Notes: generated by a model from the letters alone, not told the origin. 64,000 bases of DNA from Mycobacterium sp. 852002-10029_SCH5224772 (GCF_001667315.1 NZ_LZHT01000132.1:1-64000); one strand, 5' to 3'. Shown: positions 24,325 through 32,406, numbered from the stretch's first letter. Translations and numbers: made by a program.

Positions 24325-25442
24325 CAGTGACGGCCTCTCTTCGCAAGGCGCGCACCGAGTTCGGTGAGGTACCGGTCGGGCCCGCCGAGAAACGCGCTCC
24401 AGCCCAGCAAGCGCTTGAGATAAAGGTGGGCGTCGTGCTCCCAGGTGTAGCCGATCCCGCCGAAGACCTGGATGGCGGTGTCGCCAACGGCGGCCAGCCG
24501 CCCGGCGAACGCCTTGGCCCGCAGCGCGGCAAGATGCCGCTCGCCGCCGGATTGGCCGTCGGTGCCGGGGAACGCGTCGCTGGCCCACAGAGCGTGGATC
24601 ACCCCGCTGCGGGCCAGCTCGACGGCCTCATACATGTCGACGCACAGATGCTGGATCGCCTGGAACGAGCCGATCGGCTGACCGAATTGCCTTCGGGTTT
24701 TTGCATATTCGACGGCAAGTTCCATGACGGCGCGCGCAGCACCGAGCGCATCGGCGGCGGCCGCGATCAGCATATCGTCGACAACCGCCGCCATTTGTTG
24801 CGGAGAGACCGCGCCCAGGGGCTGGGCGGAGGCCCCGTCGAACGCGACGCGAAATTGCTTGCGGGTCGGGTCGATGCCGGGCTCGGCCACGACAGAAACC
24901 CCGGGCGATGTGTTCGGCACGGCGAGAAGCTCGCCGTCGGCGAGCGCGAGCAGGACGTCGGCGGCCGCGGCGTCCGGTACGCCGCTGGCCTCGCCCTGGA
25001 GTACCGTGCCGTCGTCGCGCCGGCTGGCGGCTATCCCTGCGGTGGACGCGTCGTCGAGGCCCAGGAAGCAGACGGCGGCGATCGTGGTGCCGTCCGCGAT
25101 CCCACGCTGCAGTTCCGCGGCGGTGTCGTTGGCGCCCAACCGGTTCAGCGCCCGTGGGGCGGCGACCGCGGTCGACAACCACGGTCCCGGATGCAGCGCG
25201 GCGCCCAGCTCTTCGGCGACGATGCCGGCCTCGACCATCGTCATCCCGGAGCCGCCGTGGTCCTCCGGCACCAGCAGGCCGGTGGCCCCGAGACCGGCAA
25301 GCCCGTGCCACACGGCGTGGTCGATTCCGGTCGGATCGTCGAGCAACGGCCGCACGTGATCGGAGATCGAGGCCTTTTCGGCGAGGAAGCGCCGGGTGGT
25401 GTCGCGCAGGGCCACCTGCTCGTCGGTGAGTTCGAGGTTCAT
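24324..25442 (-). CDS. Acyl-CoA dehydrogenase, subunit-like partner 2
   Basis: A 372-residue FadE-type flavoprotein. It shows VPEDHGGSGMTMVEAGIVAEELG, the late helix TRRQFGQPIGSFQAIQH and the C-terminal QVFGGIGYTWEHDAHLYLKR. The middle domain is poorly conserved and lacks the usual CxTEPxxGSD motif. ATG 25442 overlaps the stop of the preceding acyl-CoA dehydrogenase as ATGA. Two adjacent, translationally coupled and divergent FadE proteins are the hallmark of the alpha2beta2 sterol-side-chain dehydrogenases of mycobacteria, in which each subunit supplies part of the active site. A bulky or cyclic acyl-CoA substrate is therefore likely. Confidence 0.88.
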   Translation of the reverse strand: MNLELTDEQVALRDTTRRFLAEKASISDHVRPLLDDPTGIDHAVWHGLAGLGATGLLVPEDHGGSGMTMVEAGIVAEELGAALHPGPWLSTAVAAPRALNRLGANDTAAELQRGIADGTTIAAVCFLGLDDASTAGIAASRRDDGTVLQGEASGVPDAAAADVLLALADGELLAVPNTSPGVSVVAEPGIDPTRKQFRVAFDGASAQPLGAVSPQQMAAVVDDMLIAAAADALGAARAVMELAVEYAKTRRQFGQPIGSFQAIQHLCVDMYEAVELARSGVIHALWASDAFPGTDGQSGGERHLAALRAKAFAGRLAAVGDTAIQVFGGIGYTWEHDAHLYLKRLLGWSAFLGGPDRYLTELGARLAKRGRH

Positions 25443-26587
25443 GTGCGCGGCAGCCCCAGTACCCGTTGCGCGGTGATGTTCTTGTTGATCTGGCTGGTGC
25501 CACCCGCGATGGTCAGCGCGCGCGATGTCAAACGGTAGTCCGCCCACGGCGCGGTACCCAGCACGTCAAAGGCCAGGGCGGCCAGGTCTTGCCCGATCTC
25601 ACCCCATACGGTTTTGGCAAGGCTGGCCGACCCCACCGCATCGCCGCCATGCATGGTGGCCGAGATCGACCGCTGACACAGGACTTCGAGATACTTGATG
25701 CGGACGGCGATTTCGCCGAAGCGCCGCAGCGTCACGGGGTCGTCCAGAGCGCCGGTGTCGGCCGTCGCGAGATCGTCCACCAGCTCTTCGAGCCGCACCT
25801 GCATCTCGGCATACAAGCGGGCGGCACCGGCGCGCTCGTGGCTGAGCGTGGTGGTGGCCACCTGCCAGCCCGCGTTGAGTGGCCCGAGCAATGCGTCCGC
25901 CGGCACCCGCACGTCGTGAAAGAACACCTCGGCGAAATCGGCGTCGCCGTTGAGCGTGACCAGCGGGCGTGCCTCGATGCCGGGCAGTGTCATGTCGACG
26001 ATCAGGCAGGAGATCCCCTTGTGCTTGGGAGCGTCGGGATCGGTGCGCACGTAGAGCTGGCACCAGTCGGCCCGATGCCCCAGCGAGGTCCAGACCTTTT
26101 GGCCGTTGACCACGAAGTGGTCGCCTTGCGGGCCGGCACCGCGCACGGCGCTGGTGCGCAGTGCCGCGAGATCGGAGCCCGCTTCGGGTTCCGACATCCC
26201 TTGGCACCAGATGTCGTCGGCGCGCATCATGCGCGGGAGCAGGGTGAGCTTCTGGGACTCGGTGCCGTATTGCATGATCGCCGGCGCGATGTTGTTCAAT
26301 CCAATGACGTTGAGCGGCACCGGTGCTCGGGCGCGGGTGGTTTCCTCGGTGTAGACCAGTTGCTCGAGCACCGTCGCGCCGCGGCCGCCGTACTCGCGCG
26401 GCCACGACACGGCGGCCCATCCCGCGTCGGCCATCGCCGCGTTCCAGACGCGCAGCATCTCGAACGAGGCGTCGTTGCGCCCGGTGGGCCGGCGGGCGGC
26501 CACCAGCTCGGCGGTCAGGTTCTCCGACAGCCAGTCACGCAGCTCGCTGCGGAATTGCTCCACTTCCGCCGGGTATGAAAAGTCCAC
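25439..26587 (-). CDS. Acyl-CoA dehydrogenase, subunit-like partner 1
   Basis: A 382-residue acyl-CoA dehydrogenase introducing an alpha-beta double bond with FAD. The middle-domain motif CQGMSEPEAGSDLAA and the flavin-contact VWTSLGHRADWC are intact, and the C terminus has TIAGGTSQINKNITAQRVLGLPR. At the place where medium-chain enzymes have Glu before GT(S/T) it has Ala-Gly-Gly, so the catalytic base must be elsewhere or in the partner subunit. The start ATG 26587 opens MDFSYPAEVEQF. It is the first intact gene of an operon whose upstream members (SnoaL-like and SDR) are broken. Confidence 0.9.
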   Translation of the reverse strand: MDFSYPAEVEQFRSELRDWLSENLTAELVAARRPTGRNDASFEMLRVWNAAMADAGWAAVSWPREYGGRGATVLEQLVYTEETTRARAPVPLNVIGLNNIAPAIMQYGTESQKLTLLPRMMRADDIWCQGMSEPEAGSDLAALRTSAVRGAGPQGDHFVVNGQKVWTSLGHRADWCQLYVRTDPDAPKHKGISCLIVDMTLPGIEARPLVTLNGDADFAEVFFHDVRVPADALLGPLNAGWQVATTTLSHERAGAARLYAEMQVRLEELVDDLATADTGALDDPVTLRRFGEIAVRIKYLEVLCQRSISATMHGGDAVGSASLAKTVWGEIGQDLAALAFDVLGTAPWADYRLTSRALTIAGGTSQINKNITAQRVLGLPRT

Positions 26588-26648
26588 GTTGCCTTTTTCT
26601 TTGGCCCCTTACGCGTCCCCTACGCGTCCCTTGCGACCAAGCCGGACT

Positions 26649-26807
26649 CTACGTTCGAGCCGGTGCGTGGTCAATGACGTCGTGGTAGGCCGATCGCAGC
26701 AGTGCGCGGTCTTGCCGGTCGATTCCGCGCGCGTAGCGCTGCATGCAGTCGTAGATCGCCACGCGATCGGTGAGGCGCCGGAGCCGCTGCCGCAGTTCGT
26801 CGTCCAC
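26649..26807 (-). pseudogene. N-terminal remnant of a SnoaL-like (NTF2-fold) gene
   Basis: GTG 26807 opens a 52-residue frame reading LTDRVAIYDCMQRYARGIDR and LLRSAYHDVIDH. This is the N-terminal helix-turn of SnoaL-like dehydratase/hydroxylase-fold proteins (compare DREAIRDCxYRYCRGxDR). Full members have 130-180 residues; here the frame stops at TAG just after the first conserved His region. No continuation is found in other frames before the acyl-CoA dehydrogenase start at 26587. It is probably a 3' deletion remnant. Confidence 0.65.
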
Positions 26808-26809
26808 GA

Positions 26810-26923
26810 TCAGCTCCCGTTGTGTGGGGGTTCAGGAAATTCGATCTCGGTGCCGCCCGGCATCGGGCTGACACCGCGCCGCTCGCACACTTCGAGCACC
26901 TCATCGACGATCGATGCCGGCAT
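26810..26923 (-). pseudogene. Unidentified C-terminal remnant
   Basis: A 37-codon frame (IVDEVLEVCERRGVSPMPGG and so on, ending FPEPPHNGS) with good codon bias stops three bases before the GTG of the SnoaL-like remnant, the spacing of an operon neighbour. Its upstream part is missing because it fuses out of frame to the truncated SDR. It looks like the tail of a lost gene; I do not recognise the family. Confidence 0.4.
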
Positions 26924-27227
26924 CCCTGATCACCGCATCCAGGCGCCCGAAGGTGTCCACGGCGGCGCCGACGATCGCCTGGCCGCCGGCGGGACTGTCC
27001 ACCGACTCGTAAGACGCGATCGCGGTGCCACCGGTCTTCGTGATCTCGTCGACCACCTGGTCGGCCACGCCGGCGTCGCCAGCTTCATCTGGACGGCCCC
27101 GCATTCCGCCACCGAGGTCGTTGACCACCACCGCGGCGCCGCGCCGGGCGAAGTCCGGCGCGTACAGCCGATCGAGTCCGCGACCGGCGCCGGTGACCAC
27201 CGCCACCTGGCCGGTGAAGTCAATCAT
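26901..27227 (-). pseudogene. Truncated short-chain dehydrogenase
   Basis: ATG 27227 opens IDFTGQVAVVTGAGRG, the N-terminal half of a 290-310-residue SDR of the multifunctional-enzyme type (AAVVVNDLGGGMRG, TFGRLDAVIRDAG). The coding stops after 108 residues at 26901, before the catalytic Ser and YxxxK. The third glycine of the TGxxxGxG cofactor motif is replaced (GRGLDRLYA), a further sign of decay. The break is joined to an unrelated tail. Its start codon is divergent from the NorD-like gene and overlaps the region upstream of it. Confidence 0.75.
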
Positions 27228-27331
27228 GATGTGCTCCCGACTAACTCATGTCCTGCCCGTGGTGACGGCGGCTCTTTTGGCGACAGACCAGCCGGCGCGA
27301 TTGACTGCGCTCACGGCGGACTTTACGGTGG

Positions 27332-27346
27332 AACAGATATTTGGTC
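27332..27346. promoter_or_regulatory. Shared operator-like motif, copy C
   Basis: AACAGATATTTGGTC, ending 24 bases before the proposed GTG start of the NorD-like gene. It differs from copy A by one base in the centre and by the last base. Its position favours the downstream GTG over upstream starts, which would place the motif inside the coding region. Confidence 0.55.
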
Positions 27347-27369
27347 AACGATTGGTTCGGAGGTCGAGC

Positions 27370-29127
27370 GTGGCAGCCGCTCGTGGCGACCGGGTGCAGG
27401 GACTCGGCATGCTTGCCTCGGCACTGGCGGGGCAAGCGGTGGCCGTCGCCGAACTGCAACCGGGTGAACCCGCGTGGACGGACGGTCAGACCATCTACAT
27501 CGATTCGGCCGCGCGAGACCGGGCGCGGCTCGAGTCGGTTGCGGTCCACGCCTCCATGATCGCGGCCGGCAGCCTGGATCCCGACGTGGTGCGTCCTCTG
27601 GTGCGCCACCCGCGGCTGGCCAGACGCTATCTGGCTGTCGAAGGTCATCGCGCACTGCTGAGTAACGCCGGCGTCCTGCCCGCCGTCCTGGCGTTGGTCG
27701 GTGATCGCGACATCGCCAGTCGCAGTGGCTCGCCCGCCGCGTCGCTGCGCATCGCCTCCGCCCGCGGAGCCATCGACGACCCGCCACCGGAGTTTGGCGT
27801 GATCCGTGCGGCGAAGGTGGTGGCGGCGGCCTCCCGGACGACCGCGCAACGGAATCAGGCCGAACCCCAACATGTTCCGCGAAACCCGAGCAACCAGAAG
27901 CCGGAACTCGAGGAGCTCGACGACGGCGAGGTCGACGATTCCGACGACCCGGACTTGTTCACCAGCCCGGTGGGCGGGGGCGGCTTCATCGGCAAGTGGT
28001 TGAAAAGGTTGCTGTCGTCGGTGCGCAAGACCGGGAGTGACGGGGGCCCGCCCGGCGCGGACAGCCCGACGCATCGCACCAACTCCGCCAGGCGCGGTGC
28101 CTACGCCGTCGCGTCGCTGGCGTCGGCCCCCGGCGACGAGGGGGACGGTGAGGACCCCGCCGCGGACGGCGTGCGGTACCCGGAATGGGATGTGGCCCAC
28201 CGGCGCTACCGGCCCGCGTGGTGCACCGTGCGCGAGATCGAGCAGGAGATCGCAGCGTCCGCGACACAGGCCATCGACGGCGCCATCGGTGTGCGCCGGC
28301 CACTTTCGCGACTCGGCATGGGGTTGCACCGCCGTCACCGGCAGTCGCAAGGCGACGACATCGACATCGACGCGGCCGTCGAAGCCCGGGTCGAAGTGCG
28401 GGCCGGATCGGTGCCCGACGAGGCGGTGTACCTCGACAGCCTGCGGCGCCGGCGCGACCTGTCGGTGCTGCTGCTGCTCGATGTGTCGGGGTCGGCGGGC
28501 GAGCCGGGAACGGTCGGGCGGACGGTGCACGAACAACAGCGATCCGCGGTCGCCAACCTCACCGTGGCGCTGCACGACCTGGGTGACCGCGTCTCGCTCT
28601 ACGCCTACTACTCGCAGGGCCGCCGCGCGGTGACCATGGTGCCCGTGAAGCGGTTTGACGACCAGCTGAACGCCCACGTCATCCGGCGGCTCAACAGCCT
28701 GGAACCCGGCGCGTACTCGCGGCTCGGCGCGGCGATCCGGCACGGTTCGGCTGTCCTGGAGGCACGCGGCGGAACGTCCCGGCGGCTGCTGGTGGTGCTG
28801 TCCGACGGCCTCGCCTACGACCACGGATACGAGCGCGCCTACGGTGCCGCGGACGCGCGCCGCGCGCTGACCGAGGCCCGCCGGCGGGGGACCGGCTGTG
28901 TGTGCCTAACCGTCGGCGCGGGGACCGATGTGCAATCGCTGCGCAGGGTGTTCGGCAGTAGCGCGCACGCGACGATCGCGCGCCCCGATCAGCTGGCCGG
29001 TGTGATCGGACCGCTGTTTCGGTCCGCGCTGCGCTCGGCGGAGGTTCGCCGGAGGGTGGCGGTGATGTCCAGTCCCAGAACACAGTTGGCGCAGCAACTC
29101 TCCGGGCCTGCTCGCCGCGACACTTGA
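27370..29127 (+). CDS. NorD/CbbO-like VWA-domain protein
   Basis: A 585-residue protein with a helical N-terminal region, an acidic low-complexity centre (LEELDDGEVDDSDDPD, about residues 180-195), and a C-terminal von Willebrand A domain. The MIDAS motif is intact (LLLLDVSGSAGE, DxSxS) and later VVLSDGLAYDHGYE gives the second metal-contact Asp. NorD and CbbO proteins work with a NorQ/CbbQ AAA+ ATPase to activate or load metal into an enzyme. GTG 27370 follows CGGAGG at six bases; the frame is open further upstream but with no ribosome binding site. The NorQ-type ATPase follows 55 bases downstream. Confidence 0.85.
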   Translation: MAAARGDRVQGLGMLASALAGQAVAVAELQPGEPAWTDGQTIYIDSAARDRARLESVAVHASMIAAGSLDPDVVRPLVRHPRLARRYLAVEGHRALLSNAGVLPAVLALVGDRDIASRSGSPAASLRIASARGAIDDPPPEFGVIRAAKVVAAASRTTAQRNQAEPQHVPRNPSNQKPELEELDDGEVDDSDDPDLFTSPVGGGGFIGKWLKRLLSSVRKTGSDGGPPGADSPTHRTNSARRGAYAVASLASAPGDEGDGEDPAADGVRYPEWDVAHRRYRPAWCTVREIEQEIAASATQAIDGAIGVRRPLSRLGMGLHRRHRQSQGDDIDIDAAVEARVEVRAGSVPDEAVYLDSLRRRRDLSVLLLLDVSGSAGEPGTVGRTVHEQQRSAVANLTVALHDLGDRVSLYAYYSQGRRAVTMVPVKRFDDQLNAHVIRRLNSLEPGAYSRLGAAIRHGSAVLEARGGTSRRLLVVLSDGLAYDHGYERAYGAADARRALTEARRRGTGCVCLTVGAGTDVQSLRRVFGSSAHATIARPDQLAGVIGPLFRSALRSAEVRRRVAVMSSPRTQLAQQLSGPARRDT

Positions 29128-29128
29128 T

Positions 29129-29142
29129 AACAAAAATCTGTT
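29129..29142. promoter_or_regulatory. Shared operator-like motif, copy D (weaker)
   Basis: AACAAAAATCTGTT, that is AACAGATTTTTGTT on the minus strand, one base shorter than the other copies. It lies between the stop of the NorD-like gene and the start of the ATPase gene, 41 bases before that ATG. Confidence 0.4.
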
Positions 29143-29182
29143 CCGGTTAGGCTCCAATCACCGGACGATCTGAAGGGAAGCT

Positions 29183-30034
29183 ATGGTCAACGAGTCCGGG
29201 CTTGCATATTTCAACGGCGGTTCCGAGGGGGAGACGCTGCGGCCCTATTACCAGGCGGTCGGCGGCGAAGAGGCCGTCTTCAAGGCGGCGTACCGCCAGG
29301 GCCTGTCCCTGGTCCTCAAGGGCCCGACGGGCTGCGGAAAGACGCGATTCGTCGAGGCGATGGCCTACGATCTGGGCCGCCCGCTGATCACCGTCGCCTG
29401 TCACGACGACCTGACCACCGCGGACCTGGTCGGCCGGTATCTGCTGCGCGGCGACGAGACCGTCTGGGTGGACGGCCCGCTGACCCGGGCCGTGCGTGAG
29501 GGTGCGATCTGCTATCTCGACGAAGTGGTGGAAGCCCGGCAGGACACCACCGTCGTCCTGCATCCGCTCGCCGACCACCGGCGACAGCTGCCCATCGAAC
29601 GACTCGGGGTCACGCTGGACGCGGCACCGGGATTCGGCCTGGTGGTGTCGTACAACCCCGGGTATCAAAGCGTGCTCAAGGATCTCAAGGATTCGACACG
29701 TCAGCGCATGGTCGCGATCGAATTCGGGTTCCCCGCAGCCGATGTCGAAGAGGGGATCGTTGCGCACGAGGCCGGCGTGGACGGCGCCACCGCCGCCGAG
29801 TTGGTCCGTTTCGGTCAGGCCATCCGCCGACTGGAGACCGGCGGCCTGCGTGAGGTCGCGTCGACGCGCGTGCTGATCGCGGCGGGCAGGCTGGTGGCCG
29901 AGGGCCTGAGCATGCGAGAAGCGGCCCGCGCCGCCATCGCGGGGCCGCTCACCGACGACGTGGCGGTGGGCAAAGCCCTGGGCGAGATGATCGAGATCTA
30001 TCTGGGCGAGGGAGCGGAGCGGCCCGAGAAATGA
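29183..30034 (+). CDS. MoxR-family AAA+ ATPase (NorQ/CbbQ/NirQ type)
   Basis: A 283-residue ATPase with Walker A GPTGCGKT (about residues 47-54), Walker B ICYLDEV (about 112-118) and VVSYNPGYQ of sensor 1 with its Asn. The chain then shows LKDLKDSTRQRMVAIEF with the arginine finger region. This set, LVLKGPTGCGKTRFVEAMA and DDLTTADLVGRYLLRG, is typical of CbbQ/NorQ/NirQ rather than general MoxR proteins. The family forms hexamers that remodel or activate a target enzyme together with a VWA partner. GAAGGGAAG lies upstream of the ATG. The VWA partner gene is adjacent, but no rubisco or nitric oxide reductase gene is nearby. Confidence 0.93.
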   Translation: MVNESGLAYFNGGSEGETLRPYYQAVGGEEAVFKAAYRQGLSLVLKGPTGCGKTRFVEAMAYDLGRPLITVACHDDLTTADLVGRYLLRGDETVWVDGPLTRAVREGAICYLDEVVEARQDTTVVLHPLADHRRQLPIERLGVTLDAAPGFGLVVSYNPGYQSVLKDLKDSTRQRMVAIEFGFPAADVEEGIVAHEAGVDGATAAELVRFGQAIRRLETGGLREVASTRVLIAAGRLVAEGLSMREAARAAIAGPLTDDVAVGKALGEMIEIYLGEGAERPEK

Positions 30035-30070
30035 GGTTTGACGCTGCATACCGCCCCCGCTAGGGTTCTG

Positions 30071-30085
30071 AACAAATATTAGGTT
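30071..30085. promoter_or_regulatory. Shared operator-like motif, copy E
   Basis: AACAAATATTAGGTT, 42 bases before the start codon of the binding-protein-like gene. It matches copy C at 12 of 15 positions and keeps the AAC and GTT ends. Confidence 0.5.
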
Positions 30086-30127
30086 TTCGGTTGGGGGCCC
30101 GCGCGAATTTGTCACCCGGGAGGTCAG

Positions 30128-31246
30128 ATGTCCTACGAAAGCAGCGCAGAGCCGATCAAGGTCGGCTACCTGATGGATTTCACGCTGCCACCGGGGTTCC
30201 CCGAGGATCTTTTCGCGTCCTTCACCCAGACTTTCGATCTCATCTTCGAAGAGGCGGTCGCCCACGGCCTGATGGACCGTCCCGTGCAGATGATCTACCG
30301 CGAGGTGGAGGGCCTGCCCAAGGGCTCCGTCAAGGCGGTGATCGATGCGTTCGGGGAGTTGGTGGACGAGGGCTGCCTGGTGGTCTTCGGTCCGAACATC
30401 ACCGATAACTGCGTGCCGCTGCGCGAAGCGATCGAGGAGCGGTTCAAGGTGCCCGCGATCAGCGTGACCGGCACCGACGACTGGCTGGGCGAGTGGACTT
30501 TCGCCTTCCCCCAGGGATCGATGACCGATGAACCCATCTTCCTGGCCGACCTGATCGCCAAACGAGGACTCGCCGAGATCGGTGTCCTGGTCGAGCAGAG
30601 CCTCATCGGTGAGAGCTACCTGAAGAACCTGCGAAGTGCCTGTCGGCGCAAGGGCATTCGGATCGTGGCGGAAGTGGCGATCGCCCAGACGGCGCAGGAC
30701 GTCAACGCTGCGGTGCAGACGCTCCATGAGGCGAAGGCCGAGGCGATCGTGCATTTGGGCTTCGGATTCGGAATCGTCTTCGTCAACCCCGCGCTCGAGA
30801 CCCTCGGCTGGGACCCGCCTCGTTTCACCACCACCGCGTGGCAGAACGCCTGGGTGAACCCGATCATGTGGAACGCGTTTTTGGGCTGGACCGGTGTCGA
30901 CCAGTACGACGAGGCGAACCGGATCGGCCAGGACTTTCTGGACAGCTACGCGGAGAAGTACAACGGCAGTCGCCCCGAGTTCTGCGTGACCGTGGTGAAT
31001 CGCGATGTCGCCGCGACGCTTGTGCGCGCGTTCACCGATGCGCACCCGCTCAGCCCGCGCGGGGTCAAGGAGGCGCTGGAGCGGGTGAAGATGATGCCCG
31101 CCGCGTCGGGTGCGCCCGGCACCCGGGTGTCGTTCGGCAAGTGGACGCGGCGGGCATGGATGGGCGCCGGTTATCTCGTGGCCCGCACGCTCGATGCCGA
31201 CGGCGTCAACTCGCACCTGGTTGATCGCTTCGGCGAGGAAGGCTGA
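30128..31246 (+). CDS. Type 1 periplasmic-binding-fold protein without signal peptide
   Basis: A 372-residue protein of the Leu/Ile/Val-binding (Peripla_BP_6) fold: IKVGYLMDFTLPPG, VVFGPNITDNCVPL, VPAISVTGTDDWLGEW, EIGVLVEQSLIGESYL and TRVSFGKWTRRAWMGAGYLV. Classic members are exported lipoproteins of ABC transporters, but the N terminus here (MSYESSAEPIKVGYL) has no signal peptide or lipobox, and no permease or ABC ATPase genes follow. It may be a cytoplasmic ligand sensor, like AmiC, or an adaptor for the neighbouring membrane protein, whose start lies five bases downstream. GGGAGG precedes the ATG. Confidence 0.85.
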   Translation: MSYESSAEPIKVGYLMDFTLPPGFPEDLFASFTQTFDLIFEEAVAHGLMDRPVQMIYREVEGLPKGSVKAVIDAFGELVDEGCLVVFGPNITDNCVPLREAIEERFKVPAISVTGTDDWLGEWTFAFPQGSMTDEPIFLADLIAKRGLAEIGVLVEQSLIGESYLKNLRSACRRKGIRIVAEVAIAQTAQDVNAAVQTLHEAKAEAIVHLGFGFGIVFVNPALETLGWDPPRFTTTAWQNAWVNPIMWNAFLGWTGVDQYDEANRIGQDFLDSYAEKYNGSRPEFCVTVVNRDVAATLVRAFTDAHPLSPRGVKEALERVKMMPAASGAPGTRVSFGKWTRRAWMGAGYLVARTLDADGVNSHLVDRFGEEG

Positions 31247-31251
31247 CGTCG

Positions 31252-32406
31252 ATGTCCACCGAACAGTCCACACCGCCTGCCGCGCAGCAGGAATCGGCCG
31301 CCCCGCAGCGAACCGACAAGCGCGGCTGGGGCGGTTGGATCTCCGGCGCCGCGCTGGCCGCCTTCGCGCTCTTCTTCATCGCCAATTGCCGGGTGGCCCT
31401 CGACCCCCGCGTCGCGAACCCGAATGTGCAGGGCCGGCCCCGCCCGGTGAGGTTCATGTTCGGGCTGGACTACATCACATTCCTGGATGCCGCCACCGTG
31501 GTGGCGCTGCTCGTGCTGTTGATCGTCTTCATCAGGGGCTGGCGGCGCAATCCCGGCAGCCCGGCGATGTTGATGTTCTTGTGTACCACGCTGATCGTGT
31601 GGCAGGACCCGATCATGAACTGGTCGCCGTTCGCCGTCTACAACCCCGATCTCGTTCACTGGCCGGAATCCTGGCCACTGGTGTCGTTGTCGCCGACGGT
31701 CGAACCGTTCGTGGTCTTCGGTTACGTGATGTTTTACTTCGGGCCCTACTTCCCGGCGGTCTGGCTCCTGCGCAGACTGCAGGCAAAGTACGGACCCACC
31801 AGTTATGTGTCGCGGCATCCCTTGGTCAGCCTGGGCTTGATCACGCTGGTGATCGGGTTCATTTTCGATGCCTTTCTGGAGAACACGCTGGTCCACTGGG
31901 GCATGTACATCTACTCGCAGGTGATCCCGTGGGGATCGGTGTTCACCGGCACCACCTTCCAGTTCCCGCTGATCTGGGAATCGTTTTCGGTGTGCTTCGT
32001 GATGGTGCCCGCCGCCATCCTCTGCTACCGCGACGACACCGGTAAGTCGGTGGCGGAAAAGCTTGCCGCAAAAGCGAAGTTGTTACCGTCGCGTCCGGTG
32101 CTGGGCACTTTCCTGGTGATGTTCGTCATCATCAACGTGTCCTACTTCGCCTACGGCGGCTGGTTCTGGGTCATCAAGGTCAGTCATGCAGCCACTTCGG
32201 TGGCCTGCCCGTGGCCATATCCAGAAGCGAAAGTGTATGACCCACAGGGGTATTACGAGAAGGCGGGTGCTCCGGGTCCATACTCCGTCGGTATCTGGTC
32301 GACCTGGGCCAGCGGGGAGCCCAACGGGCGACCCCATGTCGATCCGCCGCCGCCGGGTGAGGGAGCATGCGCTGTCCAGGATCAAACGGCGAGCAACCGT
32401 GGCTGA
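31252..32406 (+). CDS. AveC-family (spirocyclase-like) membrane protein
   Basis: A 384-residue integral membrane protein with about seven hydrophobic segments (for example WISGAALAAFALFFIANC, AATVVALLVLLIVFI, PLVSLGLITLVIGFIFDAF, VLGTFLVMFVIINVSYFAYG). Conserved-looking acidic and His residues lie at the membrane edges (WQDPIMNW, DAFLENTLVHWG). It resembles the AveC family, named after the avermectin spirocyclase, which is widespread and uncharacterised in mycobacteria. The start overlaps nothing and sits five bases after the binding-protein stop. It could be the enzyme served by the upstream NorD/NorQ pair. That is inference. Confidence 0.8.
   Translation: MSTEQSTPPAAQQESAAPQRTDKRGWGGWISGAALAAFALFFIANCRVALDPRVANPNVQGRPRPVRFMFGLDYITFLDAATVVALLVLLIVFIRGWRRNPGSPAMLMFLCTTLIVWQDPIMNWSPFAVYNPDLVHWPESWPLVSLSPTVEPFVVFGYVMFYFGPYFPAVWLLRRLQAKYGPTSYVSRHPLVSLGLITLVIGFIFDAFLENTLVHWGMYIYSQVIPWGSVFTGTTFQFPLIWESFSVCFVMVPAAILCYRDDTGKSVAEKLAAKAKLLPSRPVLGTFLVMFVIINVSYFAYGGWFWVIKVSHAATSVACPWPYPEAKVYDPQGYYEKAGAPGPYSVGIWSTWASGEPNGRPHVDPPPPGEGACAVQDQTASNRG

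Noticed and set aside
27025..27369. Upstream extension of the NorD-like gene, overlapping the truncated SDR
   Set aside because: No ribosome binding site and it would place the shared motif inside the coding region; GTG 27370 has CGGAGG at good spacing.
29147..31273. About 700-codon open frame antisense to the NorQ-like and binding-protein-like genes
   Set aside because: It spans two real genes with clear motifs and their intergenic gap; no recognisable domain in the antisense product.
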